Positions 34,398 to 42,759 of a DNA stretch of 64,000 nt are shown in pieces. Origin of the DNA: Aurantiacibacter rhizosphaerae (GTDB taxonomy: Bacteria > Pseudomonadota > Alphaproteobacteria > Sphingomonadales > Sphingomonadaceae); contig NZ_WUBR01000001.1 of the NCBI RefSeq assembly GCF_009807005.1, positions 620,001-684,000 of the forward strand, written 5' to 3'. The number at the start of each line of letters is the position of its first letter. The first letter of the stretch is position 1. A program made the translations under genes and the position numbers. The notes below the pieces were generated by a model that worked only from the letters and a program-made list of their open reading frames with translations, was not told the DNA's origin and did no database searches.

Positions 34398-34488
34398 TGC
34401 ATCAGTCCCCGTTCGTAATCAGCGCGAATGACATGGTGTGCCTTCACTTGGCGCTCATGCGAACTGGTCGGCCTCAGGGCAAGGCCGA

Positions 34489-36054
34489 TTATTCGAAAGA
34501 TCGAATAGTTTTGATCAGCCCGTCCAGATCGCCACCTTCGCCATCGCGGATCGCGGTTTCGCGCAGACGCTTTGCCCATTCGGCGGCGTCGTCCCGTTCG
34601 GCGAACCGTTCGATCTCGTTCGTGACCCGGGCGAACTTGGACAGTCCGCGTGCATGGGTATCCGAATACCCTTTGATCAGCCGGCGACATTTCACGGTCT
34701 CCACGCCCAGCGCATAATTGCGCGTGGCCATGTCGCGCACCAGCGCAAGCCAGGCGTCGCGATGGTCGATTTCCTCCTGATGCCGCAGCGATGATCTGCG
34801 CATACCGCGCATGCCCGCCACGAAATACAGCATGAGGAACCAGCCCGGCGAATAGGTGCGCACCCGCCGCCCCTTGCTGACGCGCCGATCCAGCCAGCCA
34901 TACAGGCCCTCCCGGTTTTGCAGCCAGCGGCCCAGCCCGGCGGGCATCAAGCCGACGACTTCTTCCATGCGCGGGTGCATATATTCGGTCGTGTGGAAAA
35001 TCGTATCGTCGCTGAGGCCGATCTCGTCGGCGATACGGCCACGGCGGGCAGCCCGCGTCTTCAGATCGGCAACGCGCACCACATCATCATAAGCCATGGC
35101 GTTGGCCACATATTTGGCGCCCGCGAGGGTCAGTTCGAAATCATGCGCCTCGCCGCCCAGTTCGGTGTCCAGGCGGAACAGATCTTCCACGATATCGAGA
35201 TATTCCGCGCCATATTCGGCATCCTGGAAATCCACCACCTTGGACAGGCCCAGCCGCGCCATCGTGGCGATCTGCGGGCGCAGGCCCTGCTCCAGCCGTT
35301 CCACCAGCCTCGCCGCGCGGGGCGATGTGGGCGGGGTGGCCAGCGGCTGTACGAGCACCGGTTCCTCCAGAGCCTCCTTCGCCTCTTCATCGGTCTGCTG
35401 GCTGCGCGCATAGGCCGCATCGAAAGTGCGGATGCTGGCAGCCACGCCCTTGCCGCCTTCGGCGATCACGGCGTGGTATTCCTCGGTCGAGAAGGGCAGG
35501 GCGCCTGACGCTGCCAGCGCGCCGAACATGGCAGAGGAGATGACGCTACCATTTGCGACGGCCAATGCGTTCATATCGTAGATGATCTGCCGCTGCGCAG
35601 TCACGCCGATGGCGTCCACCACCGCGCTGCTATCTGCAATGCCTTCCCCCGGCGCGCTCTTTTCAGCGATCGCAAGGGAGCGGTGGCTCGATGCGATCAA
35701 AGTGGTGCGATCGGGTGTAACGATGCCGCGCAGGATGGATCGGCCTGCCTCGATGAATTCAGACGCGATCACCACGTCGACATCGCCGGGTGTCGGCATC
35801 TGCGCCAGGATCGGGGATTTGCCGTCCTGCGGGCGCATCATTTCAACGTAATAGATCGTCGCACCGGTACGCTGCGCCACGCCGGGCACGGAGGTGGACT
35901 GCGCGATCCAGCCCGCATTCTCTGCCAGCTTCACGATCCAGCCTGTCAACACGCCGCCGCCCTGGCCGCCCATGGCCACGATGGCGAGGGAGATCGGACG
36001 CTCGGTTGCATCGCCGGCCCGTTCGAGGGGAAGCTTCACGGTTTCATCGCGCAT
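34489..36054 (-). CDS. iorB: Indolepyruvate:ferredoxin oxidoreductase, beta-type subunit (long form)
   Basis: A 521-residue protein. The N-terminal ~220 residues are the pyruvate-oxidoreductase gamma/IorB catalytic domain (IVAMGGQGGGVLTGWIVKLA, MRPQDGKSPILAQMPTPG). The remaining ~300 residues are a helical extension found in long-format alphaproteobacterial IorB proteins. With IorA it oxidatively decarboxylates arylpyruvates (indole-, phenyl- or hydroxyphenylpyruvate) to aryl-acetyl-CoA and reduces ferredoxin or another acceptor. Its start codon overlaps the iorA stop by one base (TGATG). A small stem directly follows the stop. The product aryl-acetyl-CoA would link transamination of aromatic amino acids to downstream CoA chemistry. 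Confidence 0.9.
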   Translation of the reverse strand: MRDETVKLPLERAGDATERPISLAIVAMGGQGGGVLTGWIVKLAENAGWIAQSTSVPGVAQRTGATIYYVEMMRPQDGKSPILAQMPTPGDVDVVIASEFIEAGRSILRGIVTPDRTTLIASSHRSLAIAEKSAPGEGIADSSAVVDAIGVTAQRQIIYDMNALAVANGSVISSAMFGALAASGALPFSTEEYHAVIAEGGKGVAASIRTFDAAYARSQQTDEEAKEALEEPVLVQPLATPPTSPRAARLVERLEQGLRPQIATMARLGLSKVVDFQDAEYGAEYLDIVEDLFRLDTELGGEAHDFELTLAGAKYVANAMAYDDVVRVADLKTRAARRGRIADEIGLSDDTIFHTTEYMHPRMEEVVGLMPAGLGRWLQNREGLYGWLDRRVSKGRRVRTYSPGWFLMLYFVAGMRGMRRSSLRHQEEIDHRDAWLALVRDMATRNYALGVETVKCRRLIKGYSDTHARGLSKFARVTNEIERFAERDDAAEWAKRLRETAIRDGEGGDLDGLIKTIRSFE

Positions 36055-38210
36055 CAGACAGCCTCCACCAGCACGCGGTTACGGTCCCGGCGCCTTTGCA
36101 GGAAGCCGATCAGCGCCAGCGAGGCGCGCGCCTTGAACCTGTCCCACCATGTGGGATTCTGGATGATATCCGCACGATAGAATGACGGGCACAGAACCGC
36201 CGCCTCCGACACTTCGCCGCAATTGCCGCAGCCGACGCAGGAATTGTCGATTGCCGCAACGGGATCGTCCCGCAGGGGATCGTCCAGGTGTTTGACCGAT
36301 AGCGACGGGCAACCCGAAAGGCGGATGCAGGCGTGATCGCCGGTGCACACGTCCTCGTCCACGCCGAAACGCTCCTTCACCACGCGCTTGCCTGATTTTA
36401 CCGCCGCAGCAATCTGCGGCTTCTCGCGGCGCTGCTTGTTGAGCATGCATTCGGAAGAGGCGATGATGATCTTCGGGCCTTCCTCCTCGGTGGTGAGGGC
36501 CTCTGTCAGAACCTCTTTCATCTTGCCCACATCATAGGTGCGATCAACCTCTCGCACCCATTTCGCCCCGATACCGCGAACGGCCTTGTCGATCGGGTTG
36601 TTGGTGTTGCGAGACTTGTTGAACGCGCGGGAGGAAAGGATGTCCTGCCCACCCGTGGCGGATGAATAGAAATTGTCGACGATCAGGAAAACGCCGTCGT
36701 GCTTGTTATAGATGGCATTGCCGATGCCGCTGGTCAGGCCGTTGTGCCAGAAGCCGCCATCGCCCATTACTGCGATGGACCGTTTGCCGGTGCTGCGGCT
36801 GAACGCCGATGCCGATGCGCCGCCAAGGCCAAAGCCCATCGTGGTGTTGCCGATGTTGAAGGGCGGCAGGATGGAGAACAGGTGGCAGCCGATGTCGGCC
36901 GATACGTGATGTTCTCCAAGATCCTCGTTCACCATCTTCATCGCGGCGAAGATCGGCCGTTCCGGACAGCCGGTGCACAGGCCCGGCGGGCGCGCTGGGA
37001 CGACTTCCTTCAGTTTCTCAACCGATGGCATGGCCAGCACGTCAGACGCATCGGGGCGCGGCGGGCGATTGCCAAGCAGCTGCGGCTCCGTCGCTTCCAG
37101 GAATTGCTCCAGCCCTTCCATGATCGCGGCAACGGAATAATCGCCGCCCATGGGCAGAACGTCCTTGCCGAAGATGCGCGCCTTGTGATGCTTGCGGCGC
37201 AGCACCGTGTTCAGGGACTGCTCCAGATATTCCGGCTGCCCCTCTTCCACCATCAGGACGGCGTCCTTGTCGCGCGCGAAATCCTCGATCTCGCTGTCGA
37301 TCATCGGGTAGGTGACGTTCATCACGTACATCGGGATGCGCGTGTTGCCATAGGCATCCGACAGGCCGAGATATTGCAGGGCGCGGATCACGTTGTTGTA
37401 CATGCCGCCCTGCACGACGATGCCGACCTTGCCGTCTTCCGGGCCGAACCATTCGTTCAGCTTGTTGTCGCGGATGAAGTCTATCGCGGCTGGCAGGCGC
37501 TGTTTGATCTTCTCCTGCTCATGCTCGTAAGCTGCGGGCGGGAGCACGATCCGGTCCAGTTCGCGGGTGGGATTGTTTAGCGCGTCATCAATTGAAAATT
37601 CCGGGCGGACATTGTCCTTCGCCACGAAGCTGCCGTGCATGTGGCAGGTGCGCACCCGGACCTCCAGCATGACGGGGGTGTTCGATGCCTCGGAAAGCTG
37701 GAAGCCTTTCTCGATCAGGTCGACAATACGGGCATGGTCGGGACGAGGGTCCAGCAGCCACATCTGCGATTTCATGGCAAAGGCGTGGGTACGCTCCTGC
37801 ATGATGGAGGAGCCTTCGCCGTAATCCTCACCGATGATAACCATCGCGCCGCCGGTAACACCGCCCGACGCAAGATTGGCCAGCGCGTCAGACGCGACGT
37901 TGGTTCCCACCGTGGATTTCCACGCGACCGCCCCGCGCAGCGGATAATTGACCGAGGCCGAAAGCATGGCGGCCGCGGTTGCTTCACTGGCGGAGCTTTG
38001 GAAGTTGACGCCGAGTTCGCCGAGAATGTCCTGCGCATCGGACAGCACATCCATCAGATGCGAGATCGGCGATCCCTGATAGCCGCCGACATAGGAAACC
38101 CCGGATTGCAGCAAGCCCTTGGTGATCGCCAGGATGGCCTCACCCTTGAAGACTTCGCCTTCGCCGAGGCGCAAATGTTCCACTTCCTTGGCGAATGAAC
38201 GTTCAGCCAT
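36054..38210 (-). CDS. iorA: Indolepyruvate:ferredoxin oxidoreductase, alpha subunit
   Basis: A 718-residue ThDP/iron-sulfur subunit. The N-terminal domain contains GYQGSPISHLMDVLSDAQDI and KSTVGTNVASDALANLASGG. The ThDP-binding region is VMGDGGFWHNGLTSGIGNAI, preceded by CTGCPERPIFAAMK. The C-terminal part carries clustered cysteines (CTGDHACIRLSGCP and CVGCGNCGEVSEAAVLCPSF) for [4Fe-4S] clusters. It works with IorB in arylpyruvate oxidation. The start at 38210 lies 18 bases from a perfect ATATGCA/TGCATAT palindrome, so transcription is very likely under MarR-type repression. The gene is full length. Confidence 0.93.
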   Translation of the reverse strand: MAERSFAKEVEHLRLGEGEVFKGEAILAITKGLLQSGVSYVGGYQGSPISHLMDVLSDAQDILGELGVNFQSSASEATAAAMLSASVNYPLRGAVAWKSTVGTNVASDALANLASGGVTGGAMVIIGEDYGEGSSIMQERTHAFAMKSQMWLLDPRPDHARIVDLIEKGFQLSEASNTPVMLEVRVRTCHMHGSFVAKDNVRPEFSIDDALNNPTRELDRIVLPPAAYEHEQEKIKQRLPAAIDFIRDNKLNEWFGPEDGKVGIVVQGGMYNNVIRALQYLGLSDAYGNTRIPMYVMNVTYPMIDSEIEDFARDKDAVLMVEEGQPEYLEQSLNTVLRRKHHKARIFGKDVLPMGGDYSVAAIMEGLEQFLEATEPQLLGNRPPRPDASDVLAMPSVEKLKEVVPARPPGLCTGCPERPIFAAMKMVNEDLGEHHVSADIGCHLFSILPPFNIGNTTMGFGLGGASASAFSRSTGKRSIAVMGDGGFWHNGLTSGIGNAIYNKHDGVFLIVDNFYSSATGGQDILSSRAFNKSRNTNNPIDKAVRGIGAKWVREVDRTYDVGKMKEVLTEALTTEEEGPKIIIASSECMLNKQRREKPQIAAAVKSGKRVVKERFGVDEDVCTGDHACIRLSGCPSLSVKHLDDPLRDDPVAAIDNSCVGCGNCGEVSEAAVLCPSFYRADIIQNPTWWDRFKARASLALIGFLQRRRDRNRVLVEAV

Positions 38211-38227
38211 ATCAAAACCCCTTATTT

Positions 38228-38243
38228 ATATGCAAATGCATAT
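38228..38243. promoter_or_regulatory. Palindromic MarR-type operator before iorA
   Basis: ATATGCAAATGCATAT is a perfect 7-bp inverted repeat with an AA centre, extended by one T/A pair on each side (38227-38244). It sits 18-33 bases upstream of iorA. Similar sites occur at 33378 and 50713. Confidence 0.75.
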
Positions 38244-38278
38244 ATAGGGGCTCCGGGCGTGTCAATCGGTGTGCGCTA

Positions 38279-39610
38279 TCAATCCAGAACCAGATCGATG
38301 CGCTGGGCGTTCATCGCGAAGTTGGGCATGTAGCGGCGCAGGATAGCCGCCTCGATCATGGTCCGCTCGGTCGCATCCTTGGCCTTGGCCATTTCCGCGT
38401 CCACCAGATCTCCATCGCGGCCAAAGGCGCGCAGGCCCGCCAGATCTGCCCACACCATCCAGAAAGACTTGCCGTCAGGCGCAATCCAGCCGGGCGCGAT
38501 CTGCGGGGCATAGGCGCGGGCACCGGCATCGCCATCGGGCGTCCAGGCGGTGTCCTCATGAACCTGACGCCACGGACCCCAGGGATTTTCGGAAACCCAC
38601 ACGCCAAGATAGCTTGGCTTGCCGAATTCCGTGCCATCCTCGGCATTGCCGATCCCGGCGCTGGTCATCATGTAGATCCCCAGCGCCTCGTTCCACACGA
38701 CGCTGGGCAGCCAGGATTCCACCACCAGATCGCCAGGAAACAGGTTTGTGTAATTCACCCAGCCGCGCGGGAAAGTGTGCACCGGCTGCCGATCCGCGAT
38801 ATCGCAGGACCAGCGCGCAGTGCCATCCTCATCGCGGCCCGCAAAGAAGCGGTAGGCATCGCGGCTCAGCATGCTGTCCTTCTTCACCCGGAACATCACG
38901 AGCTGGTTCATCAACCCGTCGACACTGCCGTTGAGGCCGTAGACATAGATATAGCCATCGCGGTTCTGGCTGTAGGCCGGCCCTTGCTGCAGGAAGGAGA
39001 GCAGGGAGAAGGCGCCGTTTTCCTCGTTCAGGAAGGGGAAGCCAGCGCCCGCCTGCTCATCCCAGCCTTCCCAGATCACGGGGCTGGAGCCATCGCGGTT
39101 CAACCACGTGGCGCCGCCATCGGGTGAATGGATCAGCTTCGCCCCGGTCCAGTGGCGGGGCCGGTCCTCTGCATCATCCAGCGTGGCGAGGAATTGATAA
39201 AGGTGGTTGCCGACGGCGAGCACGCCGTGGCCGTAATAGGAAGGCGCATTTTCGGGGAGGGCGGCCCGATCAAACACCGGATAGCCTTCCAGCTGCGCCA
39301 TTTCGGCACCTTGTGGTCCACCCTCGATGGTCCACAAACGGGTGCTGTAGAAAGTTGCTGGCGGCGGTGCCCAGCCGGCTCCGTCATTCACGACGATCAG
39401 CTGGTTTCCGTCTGCCGTGACGGTCATCTTGTAACCATCGCCCTGGCCGCCCAGCCGCAGGATCGAATTGGCAGCAGGCACCGCGCTGCTGACGTGCGCA
39501 GGTACAGGGGCTTCGGCGTGCTTTGCAAAGGCAGAGGTAAACAATCCGCCATGTATAGAAGCCAGACCAATTGCGGCGACAGAGCCCAGGAATTCGCGTC
39601 TCTTGGTCAT
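38279..39610 (-). CDS. Tat-exported DUF4185-type beta-propeller protein
   Basis: A 443-residue exported protein. The N-terminus KRREFLGSVAAIGLASIHGG carries a twin-arginine signal. The mature part looks like a DUF4185 five-bladed propeller related to glycosyl-hydrolase folds: repeated Asp-rich turns such as HSPDGGATWLNRDG, VMFRVKKDSMLSR, YLGVWVSENPWGPW and ILRRYMPNFAMNAQ. No catalytic pair could be assigned. It is the last gene of a three-gene minus-strand set of exported proteins; a strong hairpin separates it from the middle gene. It may bind or cleave a polymer or glycan outside the cytoplasm. Function is unknown. Confidence 0.78.
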   Translation of the reverse strand: MTKRREFLGSVAAIGLASIHGGLFTSAFAKHAEAPVPAHVSSAVPAANSILRLGGQGDGYKMTVTADGNQLIVVNDGAGWAPPPATFYSTRLWTIEGGPQGAEMAQLEGYPVFDRAALPENAPSYYGHGVLAVGNHLYQFLATLDDAEDRPRHWTGAKLIHSPDGGATWLNRDGSSPVIWEGWDEQAGAGFPFLNEENGAFSLLSFLQQGPAYSQNRDGYIYVYGLNGSVDGLMNQLVMFRVKKDSMLSRDAYRFFAGRDEDGTARWSCDIADRQPVHTFPRGWVNYTNLFPGDLVVESWLPSVVWNEALGIYMMTSAGIGNAEDGTEFGKPSYLGVWVSENPWGPWRQVHEDTAWTPDGDAGARAYAPQIAPGWIAPDGKSFWMVWADLAGLRAFGRDGDLVDAEMAKAKDATERTMIEAAILRRYMPNFAMNAQRIDLVLD

Positions 39611-39628
39611 GGTCTTCTCTCCGGAAGT

Positions 39629-39659
39629 CCGGTTCGGGCCCAGGATGAGCCCGAACCGG
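39629..39659 (-). terminator. Intercistronic hairpin
   Basis: An 11-bp perfect stem (CCGGTTCGGGC at 39629-39639, GCCCGAACCGG at 39649-39659) in the 58-base gap between the lipoprotein and DUF4185 genes. No T-run follows on the minus strand, so it may protect or process the transcript or partly stop it. Confidence 0.6.
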
Positions 39660-39668
39660 GAAAGGGCC

Positions 39669-40481
39669 TTACTGGATCTCGTCGCCAGTCTTCATTTCAA
39701 CGGTCCCGTCTTCGGTAACCTTGAAAAGCGGGTCTTCACGCTCGCAGAAATATTCCTGCATCACGTATTCCGGATTGCGCCTGTAGCCGTAGGTGAAGGT
39801 GTACGGCTCCAGCAGCATTTCAGGGTCTTCGATGGTGATCTCGTTCTCCATCAGGTCCGCACCGACCATCTTGATACGCTCGGTAATCACCATTTCAGAG
39901 CTGTGCGGAATTTCGAAGAACTCGACATCTTCCTTCACGCCCTTGGTGGTGACGACCAGCGTATCGCCTTCCCACGTGCCGGAGGAATAGCCGTAGAAGT
40001 TGGGGATCATGTCATCGGCTGATGGCAGCGGCTGATCCAGGTTGATGCGGCGCGTCTGGGTCAGGAACTCGGCAAGAACCGTGACCCGGCCGGGCGTCTG
40101 GAGGATTTCCAGCGGGAAGATCGCCCCCATGATCATCGGCATGCCTTCGGGCATGCACTGGGTGCTGGGATCAACCTTGGGTGTGCCGGCTGCCAGCAGC
40201 GCGTCACGCTCTTCGCGAAGGGCCTTCCATTCGGAAGCGTAGGGTTCCTTCAGCTTCGGGCCGTCTCCGGGCACGGGCAATTCGAGGAAGGTGTTTTCCT
40301 CACCAGCGAAGGGGTCGGGCCAGATTTCCCAAACGCCAGAAATGTTCTGGGGCTGGTAAACCACGCTTGAGGTAGCCGTGTCCGCCACTTCATTCGGCTC
40401 CTGCGCACCGGCGGTGGTGGCGCATGCGCCCAATGTCATTGCCGTTGCCAAAAGCAGTGCTTGCTGAGTTTTCCGCATCAT
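39669..40481 (-). CDS. Exported lipoprotein of unknown function
   Basis: A 270-residue protein with a lipoprotein signal, LLLATAMTLGACATTAG, so the mature Cys is probably lipidated. The rest is rich in beta-strand (NISGVWEIWPDPFAGEEN, TPGRVTVLAEFLTQTRRINL, FYGYSSGTWEGDTLVVTTKG, YTFTYGYRRNPEYVMQEYFC). The segment SSGTWEGDTLVVTTKG is shared with other secreted sphingomonad proteins of unknown role; I do not recognise a named enzyme domain. The RBS AGGGAG precedes ATGATG. It is flanked by strong hairpins on both sides, and by DUF6152 upstream and DUF4185 downstream, so the three probably act together in the cell envelope. Confidence 0.75.
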   Translation of the reverse strand: MMRKTQQALLLATAMTLGACATTAGAQEPNEVADTATSSVVYQPQNISGVWEIWPDPFAGEENTFLELPVPGDGPKLKEPYASEWKALREERDALLAAGTPKVDPSTQCMPEGMPMIMGAIFPLEILQTPGRVTVLAEFLTQTRRINLDQPLPSADDMIPNFYGYSSGTWEGDTLVVTTKGVKEDVEFFEIPHSSEMVITERIKMVGADLMENEITIEDPEMLLEPYTFTYGYRRNPEYVMQEYFCEREDPLFKVTEDGTVEMKTGDEIQ

Positions 40482-40529
40482 TCTGTTCTCCCTGCCAACC
40501 GGAGTGGCTGGCGCTCAATTACAAATATG

Positions 40530-40557
40530 GTCGGGCCGATGTTTAAATCGGCCCGAC
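40530..40557 (-). terminator. Intercistronic hairpin
   Basis: An 11-bp perfect stem, GTCGGGCCGAT at 40530-40540 with ATCGGCCCGAC at 40547-40557, in the gap between DUF6152 and the lipoprotein gene. On the minus strand it is followed by CATATTTGTAATT, a weak T-rich tail, so it could attenuate transcription. Confidence 0.6.
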
Positions 40558-40589
40558 ACCATTCAGTCAGGGTTGCAACCTGACCAAGC

Positions 40590-40976
40590 TTACCAGCCGC
40601 TGAGAACGCGGCCGTCAGGCAGCTTGATGGTCTTCAGCATGCCGCCGGGCTTGCCGTTGCGCAGCGGGTAGAAGTCCACATCCACCCGGTCACCGGCGCG
40701 CAGGGTGTTGTGCCTCCAGCCGGCCTTGCTCATCATGTTCACGCTGCTGCATTCGAAGACGTAGCGAACCGTCTTGCCGCCTTCCTTCACGTTCACCACC
40801 ACGAAAGAATGCGGGTTGGTGAAGCGGAATTCGGAAATGGTGGCGCTGCGCTTTGAAGCGATCTGGTTCTGATCGAACATCGCGAAAGAGTGGTGTGCGA
40901 CTGCCGGCGTTGCGACGGCACCGATTGCGAGGCCGAGGGCACCAAGCTGAAGGGCAATTTTCTTCGAGATTTTCAT
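40590..40976 (-). CDS. Secreted DUF6152-type small protein
   Basis: A 128-residue exported protein. A cleavable signal (LQLGALGLAIGAVATPAVAHH) is followed directly by a HHSFAMFD motif, then ISEFRFTNPHSFVVVNVKEG and FECSSVNMMSKAGW. The HHSFA...F-NPHS pattern is that of DUF6152 proteins; the histidines may bind a metal. It is the first gene of the exported trio. The start at 40976 has GGAGAG five bases before it and yields a proper signal peptide; a longer upstream frame without a signal is unlikely. It diverges from a membrane-tethered regulator at 41358. Function is unknown. Confidence 0.82.
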   Translation of the reverse strand: MKISKKIALQLGALGLAIGAVATPAVAHHSFAMFDQNQIASKRSATISEFRFTNPHSFVVVNVKEGGKTVRYVFECSSVNMMSKAGWRHNTLRAGDRVDVDFYPLRNGKPGGMLKTIKLPDGRVLSGW

Positions 40977-41357
40977 TATTCTCTCCATTTTCACTGTTCT
41001 TGCGTGGTCAACAATCTGCCCGTTTGCGTGTGATCCGATTTCCTCAATTGCGGTTTCGAGGGCGTCGTATCGGCGAGTGCCAACTGGCTGACTTGAACAA
41101 TGATCTAGTACCCAAAGCCCCTCTGGCGAAGCGTTTACCTGTTGTGTAACGGTTTCGGATGGCACATAAAAAGTATATAATTCAAACTTTTAATCGATTA
41201 CAGCCCGTTACACTTGGCATGTTACAAAAAGAATTGCCTCTGGCGCATTTCGTGAACCTGCTGCATTGCTGGCGTGAATTCTGAACATCGGTTAAGCGAT
41301 TTATTGCAAGTTTAAAACAAATTTGTAGGGTTGCGTATCACTGGCACGGGAGATTCC
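40977..41357. promoter_or_regulatory. Divergent AT-rich regulatory region
   Basis: A 381-base gap between the DUF6152 operon (-) and the first membrane-tethered regulator (+). It holds TGTAACGG at 41145 and CCGTTACA at 41205 (a wide inverted repeat), another TGTTACA at 41220, and TTGCAAGTTTAAAA at 41304-41317. GTTAC-type elements also occur before the third regulator at 61907. No gene is seen here. Confidence 0.6.
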
Positions 41358-42701
41358 ATGGCATCAGAGGACAAAACGGACGGCGATCGCCTGTCTCGTG
41401 CCGCCGCCAATATTCGCCCGGCGCTTGAGGAAGCGGGGTCTGACAAGCTGCTGGAGCTTTTCGATTACCTGCTGGCCAAGTCCATCGCCGGTGAGTCGCC
41501 ATCGGAACAGCAGATCGCCAGCGAAGCGTTCCTGGGCGAATCAGCCGCAGGCAATTCATCCAACCCCAATGTGCGCGTGCGTATTCACCGGCTGCGCAAA
41601 TTGCTCGCCGCAGAGTGCGATGCCGACAGCGGCGATTGCCTTGAAATCCCCGTAGGCGATTACTGCCTGCGACTGGCGGAAAGGGACGATACGAAAGGTC
41701 TGCCATGGATGGGTGATCTGATCGCCCGCTTCAGGTCAGCCGATGCCCGTAGCCGCAAGGTCACCATCGGCATCGCTGTTGGCGTGGCACTGGTCGCGAC
41801 ACTTATCGTTGCCGCATTGCTGAACCGTAATGTCGAGCCTTTGTCGGGCACCGTCATGTGGCAATCCTTCGATCGCAGCGGTCGGCCTGTAACCATCGTT
41901 TTCGGCGATTATTACATGTTCGCAGAGCTTGACGCAGGAGAGGGTGCCAGTGAGGGCGCGAGCGGCGGGGGGCCAAGACTGGTATGGGATCGCACGGTCC
42001 CAACGCGTGAGGACCTTACGATCTATCAGATCCTGAACCCCGCCAACGCTGACGGCACGGTGGATTTCAACCAGCAATTCGTCAGCGCAGGCACGATCCA
42101 AGCCATATCCAACCTGCGCAAGACATTGGCGCGGCTGCCATCCTCTCGCTACGCCAACGTCAATCTGGTTGCCGCATCGCAAATGACGCCAGAGATGCTG
42201 CGCGATACCGACATCATATTCGTTGGCCAGTTCAGTGGCATGCCGGTGTTGCTGAAAGACCCGCTGCTGCGCGCATCCAGCCTGACCCTCAGCCCGCAGC
42301 TCGATAGCCTGAGTGAGGCTGACGGCACCGAGCGTTATCGCTCCGACGGGATGAGCCTGACCGACGAACGTATCGGCCGCCGCGATTATGCCTATCTCGC
42401 GGCGATGCCTGGCCCGGCTGGAAACCGTATACTCATGTTCGTGGGGCTGGGAGAGGCTGGGCTGCGCGAAGCCGGAGAACTGTTGGGCGATGTACAGCAA
42501 TTGCAGGAGCTTGCCTCCACCGCGGACAAGATCGAGGACGGTTTCGAAGGCGTCTACCGCGTGCGCACCATTGGCGAGGTGAACGTCAACGCCACGCTGA
42601 TCCTCGATCGGCCGCTGGACACAGAATCGGTGTGGGACGATTCCGGCGAGGTGCCGCTGTACCGGCCCATTGATCCTGACGCTGCGAATGTCCGTGAGTA
42701 A
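41358..42701 (+). CDS. Membrane-tethered winged-helix regulator (paralogue 1 of 3)
   Basis: A 447-residue predicted one-component regulator. Residues about 15-105 form a winged-helix DNA-binding domain (LLELFDYLLAKSI, VRVRIHRLRKLLAAE, LEIPVGDYCLRL) like that seen at the N-terminus of rhizobial adenylate-cyclase-type and CadC-like proteins. One helix, TIGIAVGVALVATLIVAALL, follows. The ~290-residue C-terminal part should face the periplasm and contains FGDYYMFAELD, DIIFVGQFSGM and RRDYAYLAAM, motifs shared with the proteins at 49286 and 61912. The start at 41358 is set by GGGAG. No kinase or enzyme domain is present. The serine-hydrolase-like gene follows within 60 bases. Confidence 0.8.
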   Translation: MASEDKTDGDRLSRAAANIRPALEEAGSDKLLELFDYLLAKSIAGESPSEQQIASEAFLGESAAGNSSNPNVRVRIHRLRKLLAAECDADSGDCLEIPVGDYCLRLAERDDTKGLPWMGDLIARFRSADARSRKVTIGIAVGVALVATLIVAALLNRNVEPLSGTVMWQSFDRSGRPVTIVFGDYYMFAELDAGEGASEGASGGGPRLVWDRTVPTREDLTIYQILNPANADGTVDFNQQFVSAGTIQAISNLRKTLARLPSSRYANVNLVAASQMTPEMLRDTDIIFVGQFSGMPVLLKDPLLRASSLTLSPQLDSLSEADGTERYRSDGMSLTDERIGRRDYAYLAAMPGPAGNRILMFVGLGEAGLREAGELLGDVQQLQELASTADKIEDGFEGVYRVRTIGEVNVNATLILDRPLDTESVWDDSGEVPLYRPIDPDAANVRE

Positions 42702-42759
42702 GACTTCTTTGACCGATTTCGCAATGTCGAACGGCCTGTCTCTCTCTCAACATCGCCTA

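Noticed and set aside
42688-42759. Earlier starts for the beta-lactamase-like gene
   Set aside because: They lack ribosome-binding sites and would bury the signal peptide; 42760 gives a proper export signal.
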